Below, piece after piece: positions 22,811-35,488 of a stretch of DNA of 64,000 nucleotides (its first letter is position 1; the number at the start of each line of letters is the position of its first letter). Origin of the DNA: Ancylostoma caninum (taxonomy: Eukaryota; Nematoda; Chromadorea; Rhabditida; Ancylostomatidae). Location of the stretch: contig JBAJFG010000005.1 of assembly GCA_037903475.1 (NCBI GenBank), positions 1,116,001 through 1,180,000 on the forward strand, written 5' to 3'. The notes beneath the pieces were generated by a model that saw nothing but the letters and a program-made list of their open reading frames with translations, was not told where the DNA came from and ran no database searches. The position numbers and the translations under genes were made by a program.

Positions 22811-23852
22811 ATATACAGATTCATCGATATACGTAGTAAAATATCAAACTCCAAAGTTCTGTAATAATGTCAACACGTAGGTTCATTCGGAAGAAGATAG
22901 AGCGGAATGAAATTCACCAGTCATGGCAGGAAACACTAGAAAAAGGTGGATACACGATGAGACACTAAGTTTTGCAGAAAAAATGCGAACTGTTTTGGAA
23001 GAGAATTTCTGTGTTTTATCTATGGTACGTACTCTTATATCCGTAAGTCGGACGAACTCTTTGCGAACAATTTGTTTCCTAGACGACGAGACCATGTCAA
23101 ATTTACAGGATGTTGGTCCGTGGAATGAAGACTTGGCATTTTTTGGCGCTTTTTAACAGCGGGTGGTGCCTGCGTCCTGAAGTTGGAGAGTATTCAACAG
23201 CGAGATAGATTCCACAAGTTAGGAATGTCGTTTACCTGCGTGTGTCCATCCTACGTGGTTGAAACTGATTGCATGGCGGAAAAAGTCGCATAGGTTGGAC
23301 AACAGGTCGATTCGGGATCTGAAGCTCATTCCTATACTTGATGTAGTTAATTGTGGACGGCTAGCCAATAACGGGCGGTAAGCTGGCACGCCCTTTTTTA
23401 ATCAAGTGAGTGGGAGCGGTGTTGAATAAGCTCTTACCACAGGTCGGACATCATCTGGTAGTGGTGATAAATGGTCACCATCGATTGCCTCATACAGATG
23501 GGTGAATGACAGCGATGGCTCCTTTTTCAGAATCGAACTGGAAAAATCGATAAATTGATGATATTTCAGCAACGTGTGGGTTCATTTTTTACGCGTATGG
23601 AGACGGACAACGAAAATTTCGATTCGTTCGAATATTCATATCAAGTGAACATCGATTTCACTTCCGAAGAGGAAAAAATAACACGGTTGTGGCCATGCCT
23701 TCGTTCCGCCGAATCCCCCCCCCCCTCCCTCCCCGCCCATCCTATTTCGCAGAACCTTTGAACTTTTGAATGGAAAACCGTGTTCGACTTCTTTCCAAGT
23801 CCTCCTTTCAATGTGAAATGTTACCCTTGACTACTATAACAAAAGGAATTAT

Positions 23853-26416
23853 TCATGCTTCAGCACTTCCTTCTTCTGTCAGAGTCCCCTTGGTTTTTCT
23901 GGAGAGAACTAACCGTGGTTTGGATGCACGATTCAGGAATGGGAGCGGCAGTCGTTTCTTAGATCGATAGTCGAAGTAGATTTTACTGGAGTCATCCGGC
24001 TCTTTGATCATGATCTGTTTTCGTCGAATCGTCGAAGAAACAGAGGAAGTGCTGAAAATTCTAGCAGTTGTTTCATCGATCAATCAATAGCCATCATTTG
24101 CACGCATTTACCCATCGCCGATCGGGAAGGAGTCATCCTGGAGCTTCACTGCGTTGAAGAGGTCTTCTAAGCTGACATCGTCGTTCTGTCGTTTAGCAGG
24201 AGGGCTCTCATCAAAGTTAAGGAAATCTTCGGTGTTTTGAGGTTCTTCTGGACGATTGAAGTCGATCAGCGAAGGACGAGATCTTCTTGTGCGGATGGCA
24301 AGAGAGGAAAATGCCTAGAAATCAATAAACATTTCTTATATGGGTGTGAGTTCGTTGATCTGAGAAGAACTTACAGTTTTACAAGCAACAATTTTTGCTG
24401 TAGTAGTACTTTTCAATGATCTTATCGTGAGAACGGAATGAGGTCTTATAGTGCTTTCGTCATCTCCCTCTTCAGCATCACCCTGTAAGAAGCCAATGAA
24501 ATACTTTAAAGAGAATAAAATGATGAGCACTGTGCAGCATGAATACTGGAAAGAAAGAATTTCTGCTTTTTTTTTTGCTGGCAGAATTGCAGCTTCTTTA
24601 GGAACAATGTCGTTGGTACCTTCTACAAGGTTTTGTTATTAGCTTCTATTGTGTTTTTGCTGGCTTTTATTTGCCTACTTGCTTGAATTTTTTTATGAAC
24701 TGTGTCACATCTCTAACAATGATAAAAAAACCTCTATTGATACATAAAAAAGGAGATGAGAATCACTTGAGTTGGATTTTTGTGGACGATGAAGTTCAAA
24801 GAATAAAATAAGATATGATATCCTCATTTTATACTATCTAGATACAATACAAAAGTTAAAGTTTTGAGAAAATAACATGGGTGTTCATACCCATTCTGAT
24901 ACCGAAATGGGGTGAAAAACCATAGTTGAAAGAAGGTCATCTTATAACTGTACCTACGTCAGCTAATCTTACAACTGTATCCCTATTTACTTACATATAC
25001 TGAAATGTTTAAGTTGAAGAATCTAGAGTTGCAAAGAGTACTAGTCTATTTTCGAACAGATTTCCGCAGGAAAAAAAAACAAAAAAAAGTCAACATAATT
25101 GAAGAAAAACTGATTTCTAGACTATTCCTAATTCCATCTTCTCTATACCCGGCGATGTTTGATCGGTGATTTCTTCTACTGCTATGTAAGCTACTCAGGT
25201 TGTTAGGTGAAAACACGGAAAAGCACCAGGCGAAAGGTGAACCAATCCTTTCCCCGACGTTATTGCTGAAAGTCCGGATTACCACAAGGATTGTTGCGTA
25301 AAAACTGGCTTCGCTTGTCTTTTAGCTGGTTTTTCCTCAATTTGTCCTCAAATACGTATTTCCGGTGCACAGTCACAATGCATTTCGAACTTCAATGTTT
25401 TAGTTTTTTTCCAGAAAATTGCTAGGAATGTTCATTTGTGATTGAAGCTGCAGGAGGCAATAGAATTTTCAACCGTTTCATGTCTAGCTAAAAAATCTAA
25501 AATTCAGTCGGTCTTTGGAGGAATATGCCTAGCTGTAGTCGCTCAAATTATGGGATTTCTAAGTTTTAATAGGTAGTGCGAGCTTTGCACTAGTGTTTAC
25601 ACGAGTATCAAAAAGCATGGAATTCGTCAGTGATGACTAGTGCAGGAAAATGTGCTCACTTCAGTTGACTTGCATTGAATGACAGCTCAAATAAACAGTG
25701 AAAACACTTCGGAAAACATCCGCACTGGTTTACACAACATAACTGGACGAGTTTGCTTCAGTTTACACGGTTTTTAGAGAGAGATTAAGTCGCAGACGTG
25801 ATAATACATAGGCTAAAACCACGAGAAATATGCAGAAAAGCTGTAAAAATTAACAGACAATCGCATAAAATTACACTTCTCGGTTAGAACAGAGGAATAT
25901 TTGATGTTTTTGTTAATTCGTAACTTGTAATATCAATTCAAATTTCCGACCAGCTCTATAAAAGTCTTAATACCTAAAAAAGCAGAATTGTGCTTGATTT
26001 TGCAGCCCCTTGGAATTATTTTGGTTTAAAAAACTGATAGTCTTACGTTCTCAGACGTGGGGAGTGACGATGACGGGGAGGTGTAGTTGCTGGATGTTGG
26101 ATACTGTTCATAATCCAGCTGGAAATATCGGCAAGTACAGAACCTCTGTCTTAAAATGGTTAGGTAGAAATCATTTGGCGAGGTATACCTACCGTATGGT
26201 ACGGTGATTGCTCTGAGCAAGTGCTTTGTCCGGTGGCTGGCCTGAGGATGAACTGGGATCCACTCAAGGGGCTGGAAACGTCGGAGGAAGACGAATAGCC
26301 AGTGGAGTCGGAGTCATAGTTCCTGAGCAGCTTAGGTGTCCAGTATGCACGAGAGGGGAGTAAGCTAAGGGTTATAGTTACCTGTTTTTCCTTTGAAAGA
26401 CAGACTTCAGCGACAT
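23853..26416 (-). CDS. serine-rich protein of unknown function
   Basis: Read on the minus strand, six exons join in frame: 26416-26382, 26322-26193, 26118-26047, 24482-24375, 24314-24112 and 24051-23853 (248 aa, stop TGA/TCA at the low end). All junctions have GT...AG and matching phases. The start MSLKSVFQRKN is the first ATG after an acceptor (TCCTTCCAG) that could serve trans-splicing; an open frame continues upstream of the ATG to that acceptor (FSPRQLLAYTDNIAA), so the protein may instead extend into an exon that was not found. The product is hydrophilic: a Ser/Tyr-rich first third (YSSSSDVSSPLSG), an acidic patch (GDAEEGDDES), basic clusters (RTRRSR, RRKQ, RSKK) and a basic C-terminus. 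This suggests a regulated nuclear or cytoskeletal protein; no domain was recognised. Confidence 0.6.
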
Positions 26417-26462
26417 CGCAGCAATGTTGTCAGTATAGGCGAGAAGTTGGCGAGGAGAAAAT

Positions 26463-29400
26463 CTGGAAGGATTAAAAGGATTTTAAAAAATTGCAGGAAT
26501 AAAAGATTTATCTATGGCCTAACGCGTTGAAATGGAGACTTTTACGAACAAAGTTAGTAGGTATGGTAAGTTACATACCTATAAAGTAAAGAGTAACCTC
26601 TATCCACCAACTTCTAGAGCCTAACCAACAGAGTAATAGGGATTAATGAGCGGCAGTGGCCGGTCAGGCGCAGCGTAGCGGGGATATCCGGCAACCAGGC
26701 TCCAGCGACTGGCGCAGTCCAAACAGTTCTGACAGCTCGCCGAAGCGCGCAGAGCCTGTTCTCCTATGGCTTTCAACCAAACAATATGTCGATTTTACAG
26801 GGTGTGGAAGCATGCCAATGACAGGACCAGTCTGCTGAGCGATGCTATCGAAAAACTCATAGCGAAGGTGTCAAGTAACCAAATCAAATCCTTGGATTAG
26901 CTGTGATAATCAAGGAAAAAGCTGTGCAACTTTGAAAGATGACTCTAAATATTTATTTATTATATACATCGTGGGGAGTCACAGTGCAACCCTTCACAAA
27001 GAAGGTATATAAAGAAAGGACCACAGAAGGGTGATCGGAGGATTGAAAGAGTGATAAAATCATAGATTAAAATTGCGGTATGCGTGAGGCTACCACCCGT
27101 ATCGACCCATAAATATGAGAGCGTTCACTTTCTGGTTCTTATTCAACCATTTGTAGAGATGATGTAGGGTTTCAGCGCGTCTCAGAAACGATTGTTGTAG
27201 AGAAATTGGTGTTCACCACGAGAAGGGGTCGTCGAATTTGGAAATTACTCTAAATATAAGTAAAATCCTGCAAAAGTTTATTTTTAATTGTATTCATTTA
27301 TTTTTATTTTATTTATTTTTTATTTTTTAGATAACTTTCAATAATTGTTTATTATTATGAATAATATTTTTACTAATTTTTTTGTTTCTCTCTTGCTAGG
27401 GAATAAAAGGAAGTTCACAGAAGCTTAAGATTTGTGAGGTGACTAATGAAAAAAGAAGATGAGGTGAAGAACTTTCCATGAAATGCTTGGCCGTACATTG
27501 TAGACAGAGAAATCGGCTTATTCGATAGTAAAAACGGTTTCCAAATTAGGTGCAAGAGTACATATGGGTTACTCTAGAGATATACGCTGACAGGATGCCG
27601 AAGTATTGGTCAATCGTATCCAATGAGCGATCAGGAAAGTTCGGAATTACTGAATTAAAATTAGTAACTCCTAACAAATTGTGAGCGAGGTGCGAGATGA
27701 CCTCGTTAATTAGTTTTCGTGTGAAAAGCCCCCCTCCCTTTTCCGCATGGGTCTTCAAAATGGCGGAAACCCAGCTTTTTTCCATCCGCCTCCCCCCCCC
27801 CCCCCCAACCCACTTTCTCCATCCGCCACTGGTACAACTATGCAATTTCGAGCATCTATCCAACGGAAATCAATTTTCGCAAACCGCAGGACACTTCTTC
27901 ACCTTTTTAAATTTGAATTTTCCATTAAATCTGCTACTGCTTCTTTGCACGATATTGGTAGCTACAATGATTTCTTCCAGGCGCTGCGAACTATGAATCG
28001 TTTCATTCGAACACACTTCCACAGGATAGGTGTAATGTTTCATTGAAAGCCTGGGAGAATCCAAAGCAAAAAAATGCGAGCCACGAACTATTTTCCCTGC
28101 AAAGCTCGAAGAGGAACAAGCAGACGTGAATCTACAGAAAAAAATTCCACTGTCGAGATGCATGCGTGCAGGCACACCATCTGTTCGGACAGGTTAGAAC
28201 ACGAAGCAAGAAGATCGGGCGAAAGGAGAACGACGATATTAACACATTGACGACATTCGACGTCTTGGCAGAATGTGCCACGTGGGACCAAGGCAAAATT
28301 CTCGTTCATTCCTTCTAGTGCAGTAATCATAGAATTTATTTTAACGAACAAATAATAAAAAAAGTGGTGATGATATTATTAGGTATAATAATGCATTATT
28401 ATCATTTATTAACATCCGCACTGTTATTATGGACAGATAATCAATAAATGACAACAACTACAATCAATCAATAAATAAAAATTCCAATATTATTGATAAT
28501 TTTTTAATAAATTTCAATGGTCATGACATTCATCGCAAATATGGAACTATAATACAATTTGACATAGATCTCAGGAAATACGTAAAATTATCTTATTATC
28601 ATTATTTTTAATAGATTTTTATCAATTCTTTAAATAAGGGTGATACAGTACCGCTGCCGTAACCCTCGAATTTGGCTATACGGTACAAAATGATGATCAT
28701 ATCCCAATTCGGCGGGTGAAATAACCTCCGTATGCAAAGTTTCAGGAGATTCTGATTTTGGGATCCTCATTTTTGACGTGGGACCCACCGGTAGGTACCT
28801 TGGTCCGTGGTGGCCGCCAAGATGGGACCACCCATGGGTCCCATTGCCATCAACGTGTTAATGAAATGTGTGGATGCGCAGACAGCCAAGGCGCCACGTT
28901 ACGCGTGTCGCAGCGCGTGCTGTGAGCCTGGGCCAATGACTTCACCTCTATTTGTACCAGTACAACGCAAGTGTTTCGCCATTTTGTGAGCGGAATATGG
29001 AATAATCGAGAGACATGGCGAGTTTCCCACTCTGTACTCAGTATAGGAGGAAACTATTGAGCAAATCCTCATCGCTATTGATTTTCTATCAATTTTGACC
29101 AATTTTTGCTCCTTCGAGAGTCAACATGAATCATCATCGTCTGTTGCTGTCGAAAATCCATAGCCGGAGACACCGTGATTCAGCTTTACCTCCTTTGCTG
29201 GCAACCCCCTACCCCCTCACTCCCCCACAGCCACGAAGCAGCACTTCACAAAGCTCTTTTGGTACGGCGACTCGCAGGTTCACGTCCCGACACCTTCCGA
29301 ACAATTCTGACAGGTAAGAACGGAGGTGGACGGTTAAGACACGTAAGAGTATACGTGATTCGCGTCAGGACATGTCAGAACCAACGGATTACCCTTGGCA

Positions 29401-30571
29401 TTGGTCAATGATATGACCTGTCCAACACGTTCTGACTTGTCTGTGACGTGTCAGCTAACAAGTCACAACATGTAGGATCAAGTCAGGTCAAGCATCGACT
29501 ACTGTTAGCTGCAAACAGATACGTGCGTTTGTCGCGAGGCTAACCCACTCACCTAGTATAAACTGTCTTAGTAACGCACAGTCCTGAAAGGGATTATAGA
29601 AACCTGTTACGATTCACTGGGAATGTGTCAGTACATGTCAGAACCAGCTGCTGCTACAATCTGTCTTAAACGCGACGATAGCCCCCTGCTTTTCTCATCG
29701 TTCTATCTAATTCCTGCATATCTTCACACATCCTCTTTTTCTCTGCCGTCTCTTCCACTATCATCACGATGGAACGCACTACGCAAAAGCGCATCGCTAT
29801 TGCGCTGTTTTGTGTTTGCAAGGCGGTGCCAATGAAGGCACCAAAACTGAATTAGGATTGCTATAACTTTACCCGACCTTATCGTATGTACTGCTGCAAA
29901 TCTACCCATGTTCAGAAAAATCAGTAACTTAAACAAGAAAAACTGAACTAGCTTCCTAGGAACCCAGCAAAATGGAAGCTTTTGTCTCTAGAATCTTTCA
30001 GAAGATTTCTCTCGTAAGTTCCACCACGGGAGAAATTTTCGAGCCAAATTTCGTCGCAAGCTTGAGCCCTTAGGCGTTGGGGTAAGCGCCAGCACCCCAA
30101 AAATGTGGCATGCGACCAACTTTCAAATCTTACCGTAGCTCCCTGAATTTCACGTGTTCGCCCCGCCCATTTGCCTCCTTTGAATTTTCGCAAAAGTCTC
30201 CCTTTTCCTTTCCTTTTCTGATTGTTTCTTTCTTTCCTACTTCAGGCTCATTAAGTTTTTGTGTGGAAGAGGAAACCTGATATGAATTATACTTAAATTC
30301 TAAAGTTCATGCACTTCAGATCAAGTTGTAGGGCTTTTTGGTGACGTCACCTTTTGGTTTGTTGTTGTGTTGTGTCGCAAGCAGTTTATTAGCGCACCAA
30401 CAGGTTTCATATTACGCACTGATAATTAGTTTGTCTCTTTCGTCACTATTTAGTGAACTATTTGGTGCACCTTCTAGCTTTCATTTGTCCTCCGTGCTCC
30501 TCTCATTCTTCTGTTGTGCTCGTTCGTGTTTTTCGCTTTAATTCTGATATTCACTAACATTTAAGTCTTCA
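26463..30571. other. repeat-rich spacer before PA2G4
   Basis: Contains an AT-rich low-complexity block (27270-27380), a C15 run (27792-27806), a piggyBac-like element (28239-28861) and a zone with many TGACATGT-like motifs (29330-29650). A GC-rich island at 26650-26790 and the proline-rich frame at 29126-29317 lack splice or domain support. No gene is called. Confidence 0.4.
28239..28861. mobile_element. piggyBac-like non-autonomous element
   Basis: TTAA at both borders (28239-28242 and 28858-28861). The left end reads TTAACACATTGACGACATTC and the reversed right end TTAACACGTTGATGGCAATG, a terminal inverted repeat of about 17 bases with further similarity inside (GACCAAGG on both). TTAA target duplication plus CAC-type ends is characteristic of piggyBac elements. 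The 623-bp interior is AT-rich and non-coding. Confidence 0.6.
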
Positions 30572-30583
30572 GTTTGGTGTAAA
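30560..30583 (+). promoter_or_regulatory. likely trans-splice acceptor of PA2G4
   Basis: TTAAGTCTTCAG ends at 30572, 11 bases before the ATG, with no coding exon upstream. Confidence 0.5.
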
Positions 30584-33500
30584 ATGCCACGAAAGGACAG
30601 TGAGAGCAGCTCGTCAAGTCACGAAGAGTCTCATCGTGAGGACGAGTCTCTCTCGAGCGATGTTGTGGTCAATAAATATCAGATGGCTGCTCAAATGGTC
30701 AACGAAATCCTCAAGGTTCGTTTCTTTTGTTCTTCCTTGGGACCATTGATTTGATTTTTTCGTGTTTTTTTTTGTTTTATTTGTATGCTTCACTGGCGAT
30801 AATATTTTTTGTTATTGTTATCTTTATGGAGGAGGATTCTTTGCAGAAATTGATCTCAGAGGTAAAAGAAGGCGTAGAAGTCGGCACTCTTTGCACTATG
30901 GGAGATAATCTCATTCTAGAGAAAACATCCAAAGTTTTTGTCAAGGAAAAGGATGTTACGAAGGTGAGGGGAACGCTTACTCTTCGAATATTCGGCACAT
31001 TCCGGAAAGTGCACTGAAAATTGATTTTAGTAAGTGTTGAGTATTCAGGGTATTGCTATGCCAACATGTATTTCTGTGGATCACTGCATTTGCCACTATT
31101 CACCCCTTCGGTCTGATCCACCTGTTGTGTTGAAGAATGGACAGATGGTGAAGGTATGTTCGTTTTCTATATTTATAACATAACTTTACATGCTTCTTTT
31201 TGAGCGATGTTAACTTTTGCTGAAGGAAAGGCTGCTGAGAAAATTTGAAAGAGATGAGAGTTATGAACGTTTTCGAAAGAGTAAAATCTGATGAAAATGA
31301 TCAACAATCACCTAAGCACTCAACCCTCTAGCGCACCACCATATTCATAGTGGCTTAGAGCTTAGCATTCTTGTTGTATTCACGCTGAGACTGCCTACTG
31401 GTGCATTTTAAGTACATCAAGTTAAGCAACGAATAAAGTGCAAATCAATCGTGTTACTGCTTTCACTGCTCGAAGTTGCTCGGGATCCGATATGGAAGGT
31501 AGCATTTAAACTTTTTAAGCTACATTTCTATTTCTATCCTCAGGGTTTGCACCACCACTGTGAATCATAAAGGAGATTATAAAAAACGGGGCTTATGATG
31601 TCACAAACCCCATATACTATGGATGAAGAGCATCCTCTTTCTTTGCTCATAGGTTAGGAACTCAAACTGGCTATACTTCTTGCTCATCCAACTTTTTTCA
31701 TTCTTGTGTGGATTCAGCTGTCATACCGTGATAGCCATCCACCTAACTCAATGAAGAGTGTCTGTTTCTCGTTTCAGATCGACCTAGGTGTTCATATCGA
31801 CGGTTACATTGCTACGGCGGCGAATACTGTCGTTGTCGGAGCAAGCCCTGTGAGTTAACTCTATTCATCTTTGTCCTTTTTCTCTCTGTTTGCTTCATTG
31901 TATAATTTCAGACGAACAAAATCACGGGTAAACATGCTGCGCTTCTGAAAGCCACATATGAAGCTATGGAGGTTGCGATTCGTATGCTTCAACCTGGCAA
32001 CAAAAACATGGATATTACGGCGGCCATCGATAAGGTACTTACGAATTCGTCTTTTTTTTCTCTGCAGCTTGTTCTTTGTTAGCATCTGGTTCTTTATGTG
32101 GGTTGCATGGTGTCTGAAGAAGTGGGGTTGATCGATCGCGAAGTATTGCGGCTGAGTGCTTGCATGACAATGATAGACGTGTTTTAGCAGGTTGTAATAG
32201 GCGATGTTGTGGAACATCGGCGTCGCTTCTGCAATCTGTTTTCCATTAGGATATGTGACAAGTTGTTTGAGAATTCGGCTTCGATGTAAAACGATAGCTG
32301 TGTGTTGTCGAGAAAGTAATTATCCCTTGTTGAATGCGAGCTTGATTGCGCCTGATTTTGGAGGCCCTGTGGATCCGAAATCCACCGGTAAGAAGGTTCA
32401 TTCAGAGAGGATTTCCCACCATGTGATGGGCAGATGTGTTTCATGCTGTAGTTCCTCAGTATGTTACCCAAAAATTATTGGATTCAGAGCAGTGATCGAT
32501 GTGAGAATGAGTGGCAGAGGCGATCTAAAGCGAAGGTGGGAAAAATTGTTTTTCCCCATGCCAGGAAAAAGTCGCTTCCGACTGATTCTCACCTGAATTT
32601 TTTACCGGAAAATTTTCTGATCCTTTGGTGTTATGTGTGATCTTGCTTCTAGTGAGGTTCACTGTGAGCGGATTTCTTCTGCTGCATTCAGTTTCTTGAG
32701 CGCGCGTAGCGCGGTGTTCGCTTGCACGTTCAATGTTTCGTCCCCGCCGCAAACCAACTGAGCCATACATCCCTTTGGATTGAGTAAATTGGTACCAAAG
32801 CGGTCTGAGAGGATATAGCGCGGTACATGGGGTACTCCGCGCGAGCCACTCCTCTAGATGTCACGTACGCATTGACTGCCTACGCGATCTGCAGCTGAAG
32901 TCGAATGTCTGGCGCATCTAACGAATGCCGACCACTTCATCTTTTATTCAGTTTCGTAACAAGGAGTAGCTTATGTTGAGAACGATGGTGTGGGCACCAT
33001 TTGTAATGCTTGGCGCCATATTGGGCTGTGATTTAATCTGCATCCTAATTTCGTTCAAAGAAAAAAAAAACAGATTTTGTCTTTTCCAACGCGCTAGTAC
33101 CTTAGATTTATTTTCATGGAAGTACAAGCTTTGTTGACGCTGCTTTCTGCATGGTTTCCCACTCTCAGTATGTACTTCACAGCTAAAACTTACCGTTTTC
33201 TTATGAGGAGTACTTTTTTTCTCGTGAGGTGGTGTTCATTTCTTGGTATACAGTGCCTTCGATCCGCAACTTCCCCGTCCCGCACCGCCTGAGATCACAC
33301 TTAGCGTCCTGCTGACAGCGTTCCCACAGCCAACCGGCTGAGTATCGATTGCCAGCAGGACGCCCTGTGTGATCTCAGGCGGTACAGAGGAGGAAGTTGC
33401 GGATCGAAGGCATTGTACGTGTGTGTCATCGTACTGCCGCGAAGATTTGAGTATAACCAAACGAAATAGGGGTGGATGCGCCGTTTTTATGAGAGTTCAG

Positions 33501-35488
33501 AAGTGGTTTGGTAGCAGACCGTTGATTGAAATCTGTTTATTATAGGTTGCTGCCGAATATGGCGTGACCCCTGTTGAAAACATGGTGTCGCACCAGTTGC
33601 AGAGGGATCAAATAGACGGAGAGAAACAAATCATCCAGAACCCCGGAGAGAAGCAACGAAGCGAAATGGAGAAATGTACTATCGAGAAGCATGAAGCTTA
33701 CGCCATAGATGTCCTTTTCTCCACCGGCAAAGGTATATCTAACTATCTAAGCTTTGTTGTCGATTGATATTATTTAGAAAACACTTGCATGGGAGCACAT
33801 TTGTATTGCGATACACATTCTAGGAAAATCGAAGGACCTCGATACTCGTACAACTGTTTACAAGCGAAATGAAGAAATCCAATACTCATTGAGGTTGAAA
33901 GCTGCCAGAGCTTTAATGAAGGATGTTAAGGATAAGGTATGCTGCTCCGAACTTTTCTGCTCATGGCAACTTCACCGGTTTTAGCTTGTTATTTTCTTGA
34001 GCAAATTTAATGGTTGCTATTTTCCAAGTTTTTTTTAAAGTCGATGTCGATACTAATTTTCACGTCAAAATTATGGTAAAGATGGGCGCCAGATACGAAA
34101 TGTTAAAATTTTAAAAGAGTATTGCCTGTACTGGTGTCCTCAAACGAAAGAAGGAATTTGCTACCAGAGTATCGATGCCAGGCAGTGTTTTTGACGCTCT
34201 CAGTATTTTCGATACAGTTGGATAACTTCGTACCGCTTAGAGAAATTGCGCATAGTAAATCCATTGGACAGATGTTCTGTTGTCCTTGAATGGCTCTCAT
34301 ATTAATTGTATAATTAGTCTTTCTATAAGTTAGCAGTTATATTACTGTTTTCTTACACATTTCAGTTCTATAGATTTTTTCTCGTTCTAGTGAGATTTTT
34401 GCTATTTGCAGTTTGGAGTTATGCCGTTCACGTTACGAGCTCTGGAAGATGAAGTGAAAGCGAAGATGGGTGTTGTTGAGCCTGAGAAACACGGACTTCT
34501 CCGGCCATATCAGGTTACCTATTCTCTCTCTCTTTTTTTTTTGTTGCTTACGTAACGGGTGTTACTTATGAGGAACGATAACTGCGTGACAACTGCCAGC
34601 TTCGCAGAGTCCGCCATGCAAAGCTTCGCGTTATGCGCATGGTAGACTACCCTGTTCGAGGGATAGTGAACGTTATTTGGTCTAGGGCTTTGCTGAGTGT
34701 TCAGCACCTCTGATTTTTATCTAATCATGTAACCATCTTACTTAGTGGATAATGCTTAACATTGGGAATTCGTTGAATTAGGGGTGGAGACATAATTGCG
34801 TGGGACACTGAAAGATGGGTTCATGTAGCCACCTATTGCCAGCCATCGTTCTTGCTAACATACACCTGTGGAATGCCTCGTTAGGTATGAGGATTATATA
34901 ATGAGTGTGAGTGTTATACTGAGGATTCAGTTACGGCTCATCGTTAGAACGGTAGATAGGTTTACCATCGAAATGAATTAAGCCGAGTTTTTAGGAACAT
35001 GTACAACTTTGTTTGATCTTGCTAGTTGGTTGCGATTTTCAGTAATTTCACCAACTGTTTATAGGTGTTGTACGAAAATGCGGGAGAGGTTGTTGCTCAG
35101 TTCAAAACCACAGTTCTGGTGATGCCGAATGGTCTTCTGAAGATTGCTGGCCTACCTCTTGACATGAACCTGATTGAGACTGATGCCAAGTTGCAGGTAA
35201 GATACTTGATGTAAAACTAGTTTGTAAAAAGACATTTTTTCGCATACGAGATGTGCAGCTGGACTTTGAAGAATTGATTTGTTGATAATTTACCTCCTTG
35301 TTCGGTCAGTTTTACTACTCTTTGTGTATATTGTTGATTATATACTGCTTCCACATCAGGATGCCGAACTGATCGCAACGCTGAACTCGCAATTGAAGAA
35401 GAAAAAGAAGAAGCCGGCTAAGAAGGACGGCCCAGCCGCTACGAACAACACAGCGGCTCCAGTTGCTGAACCAGTTGCCGCGAAGTAG
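30584..35488 (+). CDS. proliferation-associated protein PA2G4/EBP1
   Basis: Ribosome-associated member of the M24 'pita-bread' fold that binds at the ribosomal exit tunnel and RNA, linked to growth control in nucleus and cytoplasm. Ten exons: 30584-30715, 30847-30963, 31049-31153, 31778-31849, 31912-32034, 33546-33732, 33824-33936, 34412-34513, 35065-35196, 35360-35488; 403 aa (human 394). Residues 1-30 form a Ser/Glu-rich leader unlike the human start. From VVNKYQMAA onward it aligns with the family: [55 protein letters not shown] and [15 protein letters not shown]. The C-terminus has a lysine run ([10 protein letters not shown]) as expected for nucleolar and RNA binding. Family members have lost aminopeptidase activity, and the same is expected here. 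One intron holds a MITE. Confidence 0.95.
32035..33545 (+). other. PA2G4 intron 5 (1.5 kb)
   Basis: The largest intron of the gene. It carries a MITE at 33249-33417. Open frames on both strands at 32184-32600 and a GC-rich piece at 32830-32940 have no splice or domain support. Confidence 0.6.
33249..33417. mobile_element. TA-flanked MITE in PA2G4 intron
   Basis: A 169-bp element with arms of about 65 bases. The left end TACAGTGCCTTCGATCCGCA and the reversed right end TACAATGCCTTCGATCCGCA agree, and the arms continue through CCGCCTGAGATCACAC and CGTCCTGCTG. Borders are TA. Confidence 0.85.

Larger units (their letters stand above)
19853..23852. other. repeat-rich spacer, no supported gene
   Basis: Holds a fold-back element (20074-20275), a G11 run (20791-20801), a dispersed-repeat-like block (about 22215-22810) and a C11 run (23715-23725). 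Two exon-like stretches were seen but not joined: an antisense frame at 20493-20876 with composition like a repeat remnant, and an acceptor-preceded frame at 23573-23761 that is acidic and serine-rich. Neither has a domain or a partner exon. Confidence 0.4.

Noticed and set aside
32204..32596. 130-codon frame inside PA2G4 intron 5
   Set aside because: No splice signals linking it to the gene and no domain; overlapping open frames on the other strand.
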